Below are positions 47,670-56,866 of a DNA stretch of 64,000 nucleotides, in pieces (position 1 is the first letter of the stretch; each line of letters starts with the position of its first letter). Where the stretch lies: positions 301,501 to 365,500 of the forward strand of contig NC_016745.1 of NCBI RefSeq assembly GCF_000243075.1, written 5' to 3'. Source of the stretch: Oceanimonas sp. GK1 (lineage in GTDB: Bacteria; Pseudomonadota; Gammaproteobacteria; Enterobacterales; Aeromonadaceae). The translations under genes were made by a program, and so were the position numbers. A model generated the notes under the pieces. The model did no database searches. It was not told the DNA's origin and saw nothing but the letters and a program-made list of their open reading frames with translations.

Positions 47670-48487
47670 TATGCCTGCCCTCCTGCGTTGTATACGTTTT
47701 TATCCAGCCACTGGTTGAAGGTGTCACGATCCCGGGAGATCGCGTCCCATTCCTTGTAGAAGCTGTTATTTCTCGGATAGTAGCCGTGGGCGTAGGACGG
47801 CGCCGCGCCCCCTTTCACCTCGGCGATGGCATCGATGGCCCAGCCCGGGATCACGCAGGCATTGGGGTCGGCCTGCAGGTCGTCGACGATTTCTTCCACG
47901 GTGACGATGCTGTGCTTGGCCGCCAGTACCGCTTCCTTCTGCACCCCGACGATGCCGGAGACCAGCACGTTGCCCTGCCGGTCGGCGCGCTGGGCATGGA
48001 TGATGCTCACATCGGGCCGCACCGCCGGCACCGCCGCCAGCCGTTCACCGGTGAAAGGGCATTCGATAAAGCGGATCTGCGGGTTCACCTTGGGCAGGTC
48101 GCTGCCGATGTAGCCGCGCAGCACCGCCAGCGGCAGGCCGGCGGCACCCGCTTCATAGGCGCAGGCCATGGCGGCGTGGCTGTGTTCGAAAATCTCGAGG
48201 GGCTGGGGGTAGCCCTTCTCCACCGCGTCGCGCAGCCGGTGCAGGGAACCCACGCCGGGGTTGCCGCCCCAGGAGAAGATCAGCCGCTCGGCACAACCGG
48301 CGCCGATCAGCTGGTCGTAGATAATGTCCGGGGTCATGCGGATCAGCGTCAGCCGGCGCCTTTCCTGACGGATGATTTCATGACCCGCCGCAAAGGGGAT
48401 CAGGTGGGTAAAACCCTCCATGGCGACGGTGTTGCCGTCCTGGAGGTAACGAGCGACCGCGTCGTGCAGGCTCATGAATTGGGCCAT
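47669..48487 (-). CDS. pcaI: 3-oxoadipate CoA-transferase subunit A
   Basis: 272 aa CoA-transferase alpha subunit: DGNTVAMEGFTHLIPFAAGHEIIRQ, GAGCAERLIFSWGGNPGVGSLHRLRDAVE and IHAQRADRQGNVLVSGIVGVQKEAVLAA. Start at 48487 (MAQFMSLHD) is supported by GGGAGG about 9 nt upstream; a frame from 48562 would run through the operator sites. First gene of pcaIJFD, downstream of two PcaR-type palindromes. Confidence 0.93.
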   Translation of the reverse strand: MAQFMSLHDAVARYLQDGNTVAMEGFTHLIPFAAGHEIIRQERRRLTLIRMTPDIIYDQLIGAGCAERLIFSWGGNPGVGSLHRLRDAVEKGYPQPLEIFEHSHAAMACAYEAGAAGLPLAVLRGYIGSDLPKVNPQIRFIECPFTGERLAAVPAVRPDVSIIHAQRADRQGNVLVSGIVGVQKEAVLAAKHSIVTVEEIVDDLQADPNACVIPGWAIDAIAEVKGGAAPSYAHGYYPRNNSFYKEWDAISRDRDTFNQWLDKNVYNAGGQA

Positions 48488-48514
48488 GGGTATCGCCTCC
48501 CTGGTGAATTTAGA

Positions 48515-48529
48515 GTTCGCATTACGAAC
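48515..48529. promoter_or_regulatory. PcaR-type IclR operator 1
   Basis: GTTCGCATTACGAAC, GTTCG/CGAAC inverted arms, 28 bp upstream of the pcaI start codon. Confidence 0.75.
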
Positions 48530-48533
48530 TTGG

Positions 48534-48548
48534 GTTTGCATTGCGAAC
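48534..48548. promoter_or_regulatory. PcaR-type IclR operator 2
   Basis: GTTTGCATTGCGAAC, the same 15-bp motif with one arm mismatch, 19 bp from operator 1. Confidence 0.72.
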
Positions 48549-48682
48549 ATATTTACACCCATTTACCGAGGCTGGCAAACCCCCGACCCTGTCATTTTTT
48601 TGAAATAACAATTAACTGCCTGAAAATAATAAGGTTATTTTTTATCCATCAGAATGATGAAACGGAAGGGGAAACAACAAGT

Positions 48683-48697
48683 GTTCGTTATGCGAAC
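48683..48697. promoter_or_regulatory. PcaR-type IclR operator 3
   Basis: GTTCGTTATGCGAAC, 49 bp upstream of the regulator's own start; suits autoregulation. Confidence 0.72.
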
Positions 48698-48745
48698 TTT
48701 TGCTACCATGGACGGCAGCCAATCCAGGACGACAACAGCGAGAAA

Positions 48746-49534
48746 ATGATGATCACAGACGACAGGCTCAGCCCCGACAGCCGGGACTTCGTGGCCGCCC
48801 TGGCCAGCGGCCTGGAAGTATTGCAGGCCTTCGACCAACAGCACCCGCGCATGACCCTGAGCGAGGTGGCGGCCAAAACCGGCATGGACAGGGCCAAGGC
48901 GCGGCGCTTTCTGCTCACCCTGCACGCCCTCGGCTACCTGGACAAGCAACAGCGCCATTTCGCCCTGACCCCGCGAGTGCTGCAGCTGGGCAACGCCTTT
49001 CTGGCCGCCAACCCCTACCGGGTGGTGATCCAGCACTACCTGGAGGAGATCACTCGGGAGATCGGCGAGTCCACCTCCCTGGGCGTGCTCGACGGCGACG
49101 ACGTGGTCTATATCGCCCGCTCCGCCGCCGAGCACCGGCTGATGGCCATTCGCCTGTCGGTGGGCACCCGGCTGCCTGCCGCCTACACCTCCATGGGCCG
49201 GGTGCTGCTGGCTCAATTGCCCGAGGCCGAGCTGGCCGCCTGCCTGGCGCGGGTGCCACTGCAGGCCCACACAGAACACAGCATTACCGACCGGGCAGAA
49301 CTGCGCCGGGCCATCGAGCAGGTGCGCCGCCAGGGCTACGCCATCGTCGATCAGGAGCTGGATTCGGGCCTGCGCTCGGTGGCGGTGCCGGCCTTCGATC
49401 AGCGGGGGCAATTGCTCGGCGCCATCAACATCAGCACCAACGCCGCCCGGGTGGACATGGACACCCTCACCGCCCGCTTCCTGCCGTTGCTGCAGGACAA
49501 GGCCAGGCAGATTCAGGAAAGCCTGCAGGGCTGA
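48746..49534 (+). CDS. pcaR: IclR-family regulator of beta-ketoadipate genes (PcaR type)
   Basis: 262 aa. N-terminal winged helix-turn-helix (about 15-80: MTLSEVAAKTGMDRAKARRFLLTLHALGYL) and C-terminal effector domain with LDGDDVVYIARSAAEHRLMAIRLSVGTRLPAAYTSMGRVLLA and ELDSGLRSVAVPAFDQRGQLLGAINIST, typical of PcaR/PobR/CatR-IclR proteins. It is divergent from pcaIJFD with three 15-bp palindromes between them. The likely effector is beta-ketoadipate, by analogy with Pseudomonas PcaR. The start at 48746 is used because the upstream open frame crosses the operators and antisense pcaI. Confidence 0.88.
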   Translation: MMITDDRLSPDSRDFVAALASGLEVLQAFDQQHPRMTLSEVAAKTGMDRAKARRFLLTLHALGYLDKQQRHFALTPRVLQLGNAFLAANPYRVVIQHYLEEITREIGESTSLGVLDGDDVVYIARSAAEHRLMAIRLSVGTRLPAAYTSMGRVLLAQLPEAELAACLARVPLQAHTEHSITDRAELRRAIEQVRRQGYAIVDQELDSGLRSVAVPAFDQRGQLLGAINISTNAARVDMDTLTARFLPLLQDKARQIQESLQG

Positions 49535-49547
49535 GGGCGCGACCGGC

Positions 49548-50450
49548 TCAGGGGTAACGCCCGGTCAGCCGGTTTTCCACCAGCTCCGCCAGTATGGTGT
49601 TAACCAGCCGCATCGCCGCATTGGGGTTCTCACCCCGGCGGCGGGAGGCGATCACCGGTATGGTGAGCTTTTCGTCCCCCACCGGCACAAACTCCACCCC
49701 TTCCCGCTTCAGCTTGTGCACCTGCTCGGGCACCAGGGCAAAGCCCATGTCCGAGGCCACCAGCGACAGCGCCGTCTGCAGATCGTTAACCTGCTGGATC
49801 ACATTCACTTTCAGGCCCCGGCGGTGAAACAGCCCCTGGGCAATGTCGGCAAAGCTGGGGCCGGAAACGGCAGGAAAGGCCACCATGGGCACCTGCGCCA
49901 GCTCTGCCATGGTGGGTGACTGGCGGGTCAGGGGATGGGACGCGGGCAGGGCCGCGATCAGCGGCTCGTTGAACAGCACCTCCTGCTCCACGTCGGCGTC
50001 CTCGATGTGCACCCGGCCAAAACCGATGTCGATCTTGCCGCTTTTGAGCGCCTCCACCTGCTCCTGAGTCTTGAGCTCGTGCAGCACGATTTCCAGGTTC
50101 TTGTTGCGCCGCAGCCGGCGCACCATAAAGGGCAGCTGGCCGTAAAACACCGAGGGCACAAAACCGATGGCGAACACGGTTTTGCGCAGCTGGGCGATTT
50201 GCCGGGTGCCCTCTATGCTGGCGTCCAGCTTGTCCATGATGGTGCGGGCCTGCTGCAGGAAGTACAGCCCCCCCTGGGTCAGCTCCAGCCCCCGTGCCTT
50301 GCGAATGAACAGCTGTACCTCCAGCTCCTCTTCCAGTTGCTTGATCTGCCGGGTCAGGGGCGGCTGGGCGATAAACAACCGCTCCGCCGCCCGGGTCAGG
50401 TTCAGCTCCTCCGCCACCGCGATGAAATAACGCAGGTGTCTCAGCTCCAT
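49548..50450 (-). CDS. catR: LysR-family regulator, CatR/CatM/BenM type
   Basis: 300 aa. N-terminal HTH (MELRHLRYFIAVAEELNLTRAAERLFIAQPPLTRQIKQLEEELEVQLF), then a periplasmic-binding-like effector domain (about 90-300) with GFVPSVFYGQLPFMVRRLRR and GFGRVHIEDADVEQEVLFNEPL. This type responds to cis,cis-muconate (and benzoate in BenM). It is divergent from catB, and an ATAC-N7-GTAT site lies right upstream of its start. Expected activator of catBCA-benABCD. Confidence 0.9.
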   Translation of the reverse strand: MELRHLRYFIAVAEELNLTRAAERLFIAQPPLTRQIKQLEEELEVQLFIRKARGLELTQGGLYFLQQARTIMDKLDASIEGTRQIAQLRKTVFAIGFVPSVFYGQLPFMVRRLRRNKNLEIVLHELKTQEQVEALKSGKIDIGFGRVHIEDADVEQEVLFNEPLIAALPASHPLTRQSPTMAELAQVPMVAFPAVSGPSFADIAQGLFHRRGLKVNVIQQVNDLQTALSLVASDMGFALVPEQVHKLKREGVEFVPVGDEKLTIPVIASRRRGENPNAAMRLVNTILAELVENRLTGRYP

Positions 50451-50452
50451 CC

Positions 50453-50467
50453 ATACCTCCAGGGTAT
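50453..50467. promoter_or_regulatory. CatM/BenM-type LysR binding site ATAC-N7-GTAT
   Basis: ATAC, 7 bp, GTAT: the dyad recognised by Acinetobacter BenM/CatM as I recall it. It lies 3 bp before the catR start and about 90 bp before catB, a usual position for autorepression and divergent activation. Confidence 0.75.
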
Positions 50468-50557
50468 TGGTTGCGACTTAATCAATATTGGTGGCCATGA
50501 CAACGCAAATGTAACCTCCTTGCAACACCGAGTTATCACGAACGCGAAAGAGGCCAC

Positions 50558-51676
50558 ATGTCAGCAACCATTCAGTCCATCGACGCCATTCTGGTCGACA
50601 TCCCGACCATACGCCCGCACAAGCTGTCCATGACCACCATGGGCGTGCAGACCATGGTGATCGTGCGTGTTCGGGACTCCGACGGTCTGGAAGGTCTCGG
50701 CGAAGCCACCACCATCGGCGGCCTGGCCTACGGCCCGGAAAGCCCCGAAAGCGTCAAGCTGACCATCGACACCTACTTCGCTCCCCTGCTGCTGAACCAG
50801 CCGGCGGACGCCATCAATACCTTAAGGGTAAGGCTCAACCGGGCCACTCGCGGCAACAACCTGGCCAAGTCCGCCATTGAAACCGCCCTGCTCGACCTGC
50901 TGGGCAAGCGCCTGAACCAGCCCCTGCACCAGCTGCTCGGCGGCGCCGTGCACCAGCACATTCCGGTGCTCTGGACCCTGGCCAGCGGCGACACCGCCCG
51001 GGACATTGACGAGGCCAAAAGCCTGATCGCCGCCCAGCGCCACTGCGACTTCAAGCTCAAAATCGGCTCCCGCCCGCTGATGGACGACGTGCGCCATGTG
51101 GCGGCCATCAAGGCGGCCGTAGGCGACAGCGCCAGCGTGCGGGTCGACGTCAACCAGGCCTGGGATGAAAGCACCGCCGCCCGGGGCATGGCCGAACTGC
51201 AGGCCGCCGGCATCGATCTGGTGGAACAACCCACCCCGATGAAGGACTTCGGCGCCCTGGTGCGGCTGTCGCAAAAATTCCACCTGCCGATCCTGGCGGA
51301 CGAAGCGGTGGCCGACGCCCGCGACATGTTCGCCCTGGCCTCGGCCGGTTTCTCCGGCTCGGTGGCGCTCAAGATCGCCAAGGCCGGCGGCCCGCTGCGG
51401 GCGCTGGAAGTGGCCCATGTGGCCAGCGCCGCCGGCATCGGCCTCTACGGCGGCACCCTGCTGGAAGGCACCATCGGCACCGTGGCCGCCCTGCACGCCT
51501 GGTCCACCCTGGACACCCTGCACTGGGGCACCGAGATGTTCGGCCCGCTGCTGCTGAAGGACGACATCGTGACCACGCCGCTAAATTTCCATCGCAACGG
51601 CGTCTCCCTGCCCGAAGGGCCGGGCCTGGGCGTCACTATCAACGAAGACAAGTTGGCCGAATACCGCCGCCCGTAA
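50558..51676 (+). CDS. catB: Muconate cycloisomerase CatB
   Basis: 372 aa enolase-superfamily enzyme turning cis,cis-muconate into muconolactone. Catalytic Lys pair in CDFKLKIGSRP, metal ligands in VRVDVNQAWDE, VEQPTP and ILADEAVAD, and C-terminal GGTLLEGTIGTVAALHAW. AAGAGG lies upstream. First gene of the catBCA-benABCD run. Confidence 0.96.
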   Translation: MSATIQSIDAILVDIPTIRPHKLSMTTMGVQTMVIVRVRDSDGLEGLGEATTIGGLAYGPESPESVKLTIDTYFAPLLLNQPADAINTLRVRLNRATRGNNLAKSAIETALLDLLGKRLNQPLHQLLGGAVHQHIPVLWTLASGDTARDIDEAKSLIAAQRHCDFKLKIGSRPLMDDVRHVAAIKAAVGDSASVRVDVNQAWDESTAARGMAELQAAGIDLVEQPTPMKDFGALVRLSQKFHLPILADEAVADARDMFALASAGFSGSVALKIAKAGGPLRALEVAHVASAAGIGLYGGTLLEGTIGTVAALHAWSTLDTLHWGTEMFGPLLLKDDIVTTPLNFHRNGVSLPEGPGLGVTINEDKLAEYRRP

Positions 51677-51710
51677 CCCGTTGCCAGCTCACCCGCTACA
51701 GGAGAAAAAC

Positions 51711-52001
51711 ATGCTGTTCAAAGTTGAAATGAAGGTAAATATTCCTCACGACATGCCCGCCGAAGTGGCCGCCGAGATCAAGGCCCGGGAGAAGGCCTAC
51801 GCCCAGGAGCTGCAGGCTCAGGGCAAATGGCGCCACCTGTGGCGGGTGGCCGGCAGCTACGCCAACGTCAGCATTTTCGACGTGGCCGACAATGCCGAGC
51901 TGCAGGACCTGATAAGCGCCCTGCCGCTGTTTCCCTACATGGACATTAGTGTCGCGCCCCTGTGCCGGCATCCGTCCTCCATCCATCAGGATGACCGCTG
52001 A
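51711..52001 (+). CDS. catC: Muconolactone delta-isomerase CatC
   Basis: 96 aa, begins MLFKVEMKVNIPHDMPAE and contains LWRVAGSYANVSIFDV and LPLFPYMDISVAPLCRHPSS, the standard CatC sequence features; active as a decamer in known cases. It converts muconolactone to beta-ketoadipate enol-lactone. The start at 51711 has AGGAG upstream. Confidence 0.96.
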   Translation: MLFKVEMKVNIPHDMPAEVAAEIKAREKAYAQELQAQGKWRHLWRVAGSYANVSIFDVADNAELQDLISALPLFPYMDISVAPLCRHPSSIHQDDR

Positions 52002-52051
52002 TTCAACACTCTGTACCCCTACGACCAAATAACAACGCAAGGAGCAAGGCA

Positions 52052-52981
52052 ATGTCCGTCAAGACCATGCACACCCAGGAAGTTAAAGAACTGCTGGAAA
52101 AAGTAGCCGGCCTGAACCAGACCGGCGGCAACGAGCGGGTAAAAACCATCGTTCACCGTGTGATGCACGATGTCTTCCAGATCATTGAAGATCTCGACAT
52201 CACGCCCGAAGAATTCTGGAACGCCGTCTACTACATCAACGACCTGGGCAAGAACGGCGAAGCCGCCCTGCTGGCTCCCGGCCTGGGCATGGACAAGTAC
52301 CTGGACATCCGCATGGATGCCGAGGACGAGCAGGCCGGCCTGGCCGGCGGTACTCCGCGTACCATCGAAGGCCCCCTTTACGTGGCCGGCGCCCCGGTAT
52401 CCGAGGGCTTCGCCCGCATGGACGACGGCACTCAGGATGGCGAAACCATGATCCTCACCGGTGTGGTCACCGACGAAAACGGCAAGCCGCTGCCCAACAC
52501 CCTGGTTGAAATCTGGCACGCCGACCTCAAGGGCGGCTACTCCTACTTCGACAAGTCTCAAAGCGAGTACAACCTGCGTCGCAGCATCCTGACCGATGCC
52601 GAGGGCCGCTACACCGCTCAGAGCATTATTCCGTCCGGTTACGGCTGCCCGCCCGAAGGCTCCACCCAGGCTCTGCTCAACCAGCTCGGCCGTCACGGCC
52701 GCCGTCCGGCCCACATCCACTTCTTCGTGTCCAAGCCGGGCCACAAGCACCTGACCACCCAGATCAACCTGGCCGGTGACGAGTACACCTACGACGATTT
52801 CGCCTTCGCCACCCGCGAAGAGCTGGTGTGTGACGCGGTGCGCATTGAAGACGCCGCCGCCGCCGAGCAATACGGCCTGAACAAACCGTTCACCAAGGTG
52901 GAATTCAACATTCAGCTGGTCGTCTCCGACAAACCCGAGCACCAGCAGCGCCACGAGCGCAAACGCGCCCTGGAAGCCTGA
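52052..52981 (+). CDS. catA: Catechol 1,2-dioxygenase CatA
   Basis: 309 aa intradiol dioxygenase opening catechol to cis,cis-muconate with non-haem Fe(III). Helical N-terminal dimer/lipid-binding domain (about 1-100), then the catalytic domain: EGPLYVAGAP, LVEIWHADLKGGYSYFDKS (first Tyr ligand), RYTAQSIIPSGYGCP (second Tyr) and RPAHIHFFVSKPGHKHLTTQINLAGD (His ligands). AAGGAG precedes the start. Confidence 0.96.
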   Translation: MSVKTMHTQEVKELLEKVAGLNQTGGNERVKTIVHRVMHDVFQIIEDLDITPEEFWNAVYYINDLGKNGEAALLAPGLGMDKYLDIRMDAEDEQAGLAGGTPRTIEGPLYVAGAPVSEGFARMDDGTQDGETMILTGVVTDENGKPLPNTLVEIWHADLKGGYSYFDKSQSEYNLRRSILTDAEGRYTAQSIIPSGYGCPPEGSTQALLNQLGRHGRRPAHIHFFVSKPGHKHLTTQINLAGDEYTYDDFAFATREELVCDAVRIEDAAAAEQYGLNKPFTKVEFNIQLVVSDKPEHQQRHERKRALEA

Positions 52982-53083
52982 ACCGTTTAATTCCCATCAA
53001 ACCAAGAGATTGCCGGCCGCCCACGGTGTGAGCGGCCCGGGAAGACTCACGCCCGACAACGGCATCACATGGAGTGACGACAG

Positions 53084-54460
53084 ATGACTCGCCAACTCGA
53101 CCGACTTGAAAACAAGATCCGCCACGCGGTGGAAGCCGACGCCCAGAGCGGCCACTACCGCTGCGATCGCAGCATTTTCACCGACCAGGAGCTGTTTGAC
53201 CTGGAGATGAAGCACATCTTCGAAGGCAACTGGATCTACCTGGCCCACGAGAGCCAGGTGGAAAATCCGGGTGATTACTTCACCACCACCGTCGGCCGCC
53301 AGCCGGTGGTGATCACCCGCACCAAGGACGGCGAGCTGCGCGCCCTGCTCAACACCTGCTCCCACCGGGGTGCCACCCTGTGCCGCAAAAAGCGTGGCAA
53401 CAAGACTTCCTTTACCTGCCCCTTCCACGGCTGGACCTTCAAGAACGACGGTCAGTTGCTGAAGGCACGGGATCAGAAGAAGGGCGGCTACCCGGACAGC
53501 TTCAGCACCGATGGTTCCCACGATCTCAAGCAGTTGCCGAAGTTCGAATCCTACCGCGGCTTCCTGTTCGGCAGCCTCAGCGCCGACGTGCAGCCCTTGC
53601 GGGAATACCTGGGCGAAACCACCAAGATCATCGACAACATCGTCGATCAGGCGGAAGACGGCCTGGAAGTGCTGCGCGGCAGCTCCACCTACACCTATGA
53701 AGGCAACTGGAAGCTGACCGCCGAAAACGGCGCCGACGGCTACCACGTGGGCACGGTACACTGGAACTACCTGTCCACCATGAGCCAGCGCAACTACGAG
53801 AAGGGCGGCACCGAGGCGGTGGACGCCAAGAGCTGGTCCAACGAGGGCGGTTTCTATTCCTTCGACAACGGCCACATGATGCTGTGGACCCGGCTCACCA
53901 ATCCCCAGGTGCGGCCGGTGTACAACCACCTGCAGCGGCTGGAGCAACAGCTGGGCGCGGCCCGGGCCGATGCCATCGTCAATACCACCAAGAACCTGTG
54001 CCTGTACCCGAATGTGTACCTGATGGACCAGTTCTCCACTCAGATCCGGGTGCTGCGCCCCATCTCCGTCAACAAGACCGAGATCACCATCTATTGCTGG
54101 GCACCGAAGAACGAGCCGGCCGCCGACCGCGCCAAGCGCATCCGCCAGTATGAAGACTTCTTCAACGTCAGCGGCATGGGTACGCCGGACGACCTGGAAG
54201 AATTCCGCGCCTGCCAGAACGGCTACCAGGCCAGCGGCCTGAAGTGGAACGACATGAGCCGGGGCGCCGCCCACTGGATCCAGGGCCCGGATGCCGGCGC
54301 CGACGCCATCGGCCTCAAGCCCATTCTGAGCGGTGCCAAGCCGGAAGACGAAGGGCTTTATGTCACTCACCACCAGCATTGGGTAAAAGAGATGCTGCAA
54401 GCGGTAGAAACCGAGCGTGCACGCATGATTTCCATCACCGAACAGGAGGCTTCCGAATGA
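53084..54460 (+). CDS. benA: Benzoate 1,2-dioxygenase alpha subunit BenA
   Basis: 458 aa oxygenase large subunit. Rieske centre CSHRGATLC...CPFHGW (C-x-H and C-x2-H, about residues 94-118); mononuclear iron region [15 protein letters not shown] with two His ligands. It adds O2 to benzoate to give a cis-diol. It starts 102 bp after catA, overlaps benB by ATGA, and is in the same transcription unit as catBCA. Confidence 0.96.
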   Translation: MTRQLDRLENKIRHAVEADAQSGHYRCDRSIFTDQELFDLEMKHIFEGNWIYLAHESQVENPGDYFTTTVGRQPVVITRTKDGELRALLNTCSHRGATLCRKKRGNKTSFTCPFHGWTFKNDGQLLKARDQKKGGYPDSFSTDGSHDLKQLPKFESYRGFLFGSLSADVQPLREYLGETTKIIDNIVDQAEDGLEVLRGSSTYTYEGNWKLTAENGADGYHVGTVHWNYLSTMSQRNYEKGGTEAVDAKSWSNEGGFYSFDNGHMMLWTRLTNPQVRPVYNHLQRLEQQLGAARADAIVNTTKNLCLYPNVYLMDQFSTQIRVLRPISVNKTEITIYCWAPKNEPAADRAKRIRQYEDFFNVSGMGTPDDLEEFRACQNGYQASGLKWNDMSRGAAHWIQGPDAGADAIGLKPILSGAKPEDEGLYVTHHQHWVKEMLQAVETERARMISITEQEASE

Positions 54461-54948
54461 GCATGAGCTTCGAACAAATCCAGGCTTTCATTCACCGTGA
54501 GGCCCGTTTGCTGGACGACCGCCAGTGGGATCAGTGGCTGCAGTGCTACCACGAAGACGTGATGTACTGGATGCCCGCCTGGGACGACGAGGATCAACTG
54601 ACCGAGGATCCCCAGACCGAGATCTCGCTGATCTATTACCCGAACCGTAAGGGCCTGGAAGATCGCGTCTACCGCATCAAGACCGAGCGCTCCGGCGCAA
54701 GCTCCTTGCCGGAGCCGCGCACCACCCACCTGACCACCAACCTGGAGATCCTGGAGCAGGAAGGCACTACCGTGAAGCTGCGCTTCAACTGGCAGACCAA
54801 CAGCCACCGCTACAACCAGACCCAGAGCTTCTTCGGCACCTCCTTCTACACCCTGGATACCAGCGGTGAGCAGCCGGTGATCACCGAGAAGAAGATCGTC
54901 CTGAACAACGACTACATCAATCAAGTGATTGATATCTATCACCTGTAA
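54457..54948 (+). CDS. benB: Benzoate 1,2-dioxygenase beta subunit BenB
   Basis: 163 aa small subunit with a cystatin-like fold: [63 protein letters not shown]. It completes the hexameric dioxygenase with BenA. Start at 54457 overlaps the benA stop and has AGGAGG upstream. Confidence 0.95.
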   Translation: MSMSFEQIQAFIHREARLLDDRQWDQWLQCYHEDVMYWMPAWDDEDQLTEDPQTEISLIYYPNRKGLEDRVYRIKTERSGASSLPEPRTTHLTTNLEILEQEGTTVKLRFNWQTNSHRYNQTQSFFGTSFYTLDTSGEQPVITEKKIVLNNDYINQVIDIYHL

Positions 54949-54965
54949 CCGGTGGGGAGAGGATC

Positions 54966-55994
54966 ATGAGCTACAACATAGCCCTCAACTTCGAAGACGG
55001 CGTCACCCGCTTCATCAACTGCAACCCGGGGGAAACCGTGCTGGACGCGGCCTACCGCAACCAGATCAAGCTGCCCATGGACTGCTCCGACGGCGTCTGT
55101 GGAACTTGCAAGGGCAGTTGCCGCCAGGGCAACTTCGACCTGGGCGACGACTACATTGACGAGGCCCTGACCGAGGAGGAAGTGGCCGAGGGTAAGGTGC
55201 TCACCTGCCAGATGGTGCCCTCCAGCGACTGCGTGGTGGAGATCCCCGCCCCCTCCACCCTGTGCAAGACCGGCCAGGTGGAGTTCGGCGGCACCCTGGC
55301 CGAGGTCAACCTGATCTCCCCCACCGCCATCGAACTCAAGGTGAACGCGGACCAGGAGATCCCCTTCCTGCCGGGCCAGTACGTCAACATCAAGGTGCCG
55401 GGCAGCGAGGAAAGCCGCGCCTACTCCTTCAGCTCGCGCCCGGGCAGCCGGGAGCTGAGCTTCCTGATCCGCAACGTGCCGGGCGGCCTGATGAGCTCCT
55501 GGCTGGTGGGCCAGGCCCGGGCCGGCGACCGGCTGAGCCTGACCGGCCCCATGGGGGTGTTCTACCTGCGCCCGGTGGCGCGTCCGGTGCTGATGCTGGC
55601 CGGCGGTACCGGCCTGGCGCCCTTCCTGGCGATGCTGGAAGAACTGAAGGTGAAAGGCTGCGACCAGCCGGTGCACCTGATCTACGGCGTGACCAACGAC
55701 GACGACCTGGTCGGGATCGAGGCGCTGGAGCGCTTCGCCGCCGAGATCGAACATTTCAGCTTCAAGACGGTGGTGGCCAGTCCCGACAGCGCCCACCCGC
55801 GCAAGGGCTATGTCACCAACCATATGGAAGACGCTCCCCTCCAGCACGGCGAGGTGGACGTCTACCTGTGCGGTCCGCCGCCCATGGTGGACGCGGTGCT
55901 GGGCTACTTCCGGGAGCAGGGCATTCAGCCCACGTCCTTCCACTACGAGAAGTTCAGCCCCAGCGTGGCGGCCGTCGCGGAGCAGGTGGCATGA
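54966..55994 (+). CDS. benC: Benzoate 1,2-dioxygenase electron-transfer component BenC
   Basis: 342 aa reductase. N-terminal plant-type [2Fe-2S] ferredoxin: CSDGVCGTCKGSC then a fourth Cys in LTCQM; FAD domain RAYSFSSRPGSRELSFLIRNVPGGLMSSWL; NAD domain LMLAGGTGLAPFLAMLEEL and C-terminal VYLCGPPPMVDAV. It passes electrons from NADH to BenA. Overlaps benD by ATGA. Confidence 0.96.
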   Translation: MSYNIALNFEDGVTRFINCNPGETVLDAAYRNQIKLPMDCSDGVCGTCKGSCRQGNFDLGDDYIDEALTEEEVAEGKVLTCQMVPSSDCVVEIPAPSTLCKTGQVEFGGTLAEVNLISPTAIELKVNADQEIPFLPGQYVNIKVPGSEESRAYSFSSRPGSRELSFLIRNVPGGLMSSWLVGQARAGDRLSLTGPMGVFYLRPVARPVLMLAGGTGLAPFLAMLEELKVKGCDQPVHLIYGVTNDDDLVGIEALERFAAEIEHFSFKTVVASPDSAHPRKGYVTNHMEDAPLQHGEVDVYLCGPPPMVDAVLGYFREQGIQPTSFHYEKFSPSVAAVAEQVA

Positions 55995-56770
55995 GTGCCC
56001 GCTTCACCGGCCGAGTGATGGTGATCACCGGCGCCGCCCAGGGCATAGGCCGGCGGGTGGCCGAGCGGGCGGCGGCAGAAGGCGCCCGCCTGGTGCTGGC
56101 GGATCTGGCGGATTACGTGCACGAACTGGCGGCCGCACTCGAACAACAGGGCACCGAGGCCCTGGCGGTGCAGGCCGATCTGGAAACCTGGGACGGGGCC
56201 GAGACCCTGATGACCAAAGCCCATGAACGGTTCGGCCGCATTGATGTGCTGGTCAACAACGTAGGCGGCACCATCTGGGCCCAGCCTTACGAGCACTACA
56301 GTCCGGAGCAGATCCAGAAGGAAATCCAGCGCTCCCTGTTTCCCACCCTGTGGTGCTGCCGGGCGGTGCTGCCCTACATGGTGGCGCAGCAGGGCGGCGC
56401 CATCGTCAATGTGTCGTCGGTGGCCACCCGCGGCCTGATGCGGGTGCCCTACGGCGCCGCCAAGGGCGGGGTCAACGCCATGACCGTTAACCTGGCGTTT
56501 GAATACGCCGAACACGGCATTCGGGTCAACGCCACCGCGCCGGGCGGCACCGAGGCGCCGCCCCGGCTGACCCCGCGCAACAACGAGGCTCAGGGCGAGC
56601 GCGAGCAGCAGTGGTACCAGACCCTGGTCGAGCAGACCAAATCGACCAGCCTGATGCACCGCTACGGCACCCTGGACGAACAGGCCGCGGCCATTTTGTT
56701 CCTGGCCTCCGACGACGCCAGCTATATCACCGGCACCATTCTGCCGGTGGCCGGTGGCGATCTCGGCTGA
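55991..56770 (+). CDS. benD: Benzoate cis-diol dehydrogenase BenD
   Basis: 259 aa short-chain dehydrogenase: NAD motif TGAAQGIGRRV, NNVGGTIW, Ser in NVSSVATRG and the YGAAKGG catalytic Tyr-Lys. It oxidises the benzoate diol with decarboxylation to catechol. The ATG at 55991 overlaps the benC stop. A terminator-like hairpin follows, separating it from benK. Confidence 0.95.
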   Translation: MSARFTGRVMVITGAAQGIGRRVAERAAAEGARLVLADLADYVHELAAALEQQGTEALAVQADLETWDGAETLMTKAHERFGRIDVLVNNVGGTIWAQPYEHYSPEQIQKEIQRSLFPTLWCCRAVLPYMVAQQGGAIVNVSSVATRGLMRVPYGAAKGGVNAMTVNLAFEYAEHGIRVNATAPGGTEAPPRLTPRNNEAQGEREQQWYQTLVEQTKSTSLMHRYGTLDEQAAAILFLASDDASYITGTILPVAGGDLG

Positions 56771-56781
56771 TAAACCAACAG

Positions 56782-56811
56782 GGCTGCCCGAGGATGGGTG
56801 GCCTTTTTTTT
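56782..56811 (+). terminator. Terminator-like hairpin after benD
   Basis: GGCTGCCC and GGGTGGCC pair with two wobble pairs, followed by eight T residues. It lies 12 bp after the benD stop and before benK. Confidence 0.72.
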
Positions 56812-56866
56812 GCCCGCAGGGGCCAATCCGACTCCTGGATTAAGGAAAAACACGGAGTAATACCCG

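Noticed and set aside
47786-48745. Extended N terminus for the PcaR gene
   Set aside because: The open frame runs antisense through pcaI and across the operators; IclR homology starts only after 48746.
55262-55990. Extended N terminus for BenD
   Set aside because: Out-of-frame reading of benC; the SDR domain begins at 55991 with an ATGA overlap.
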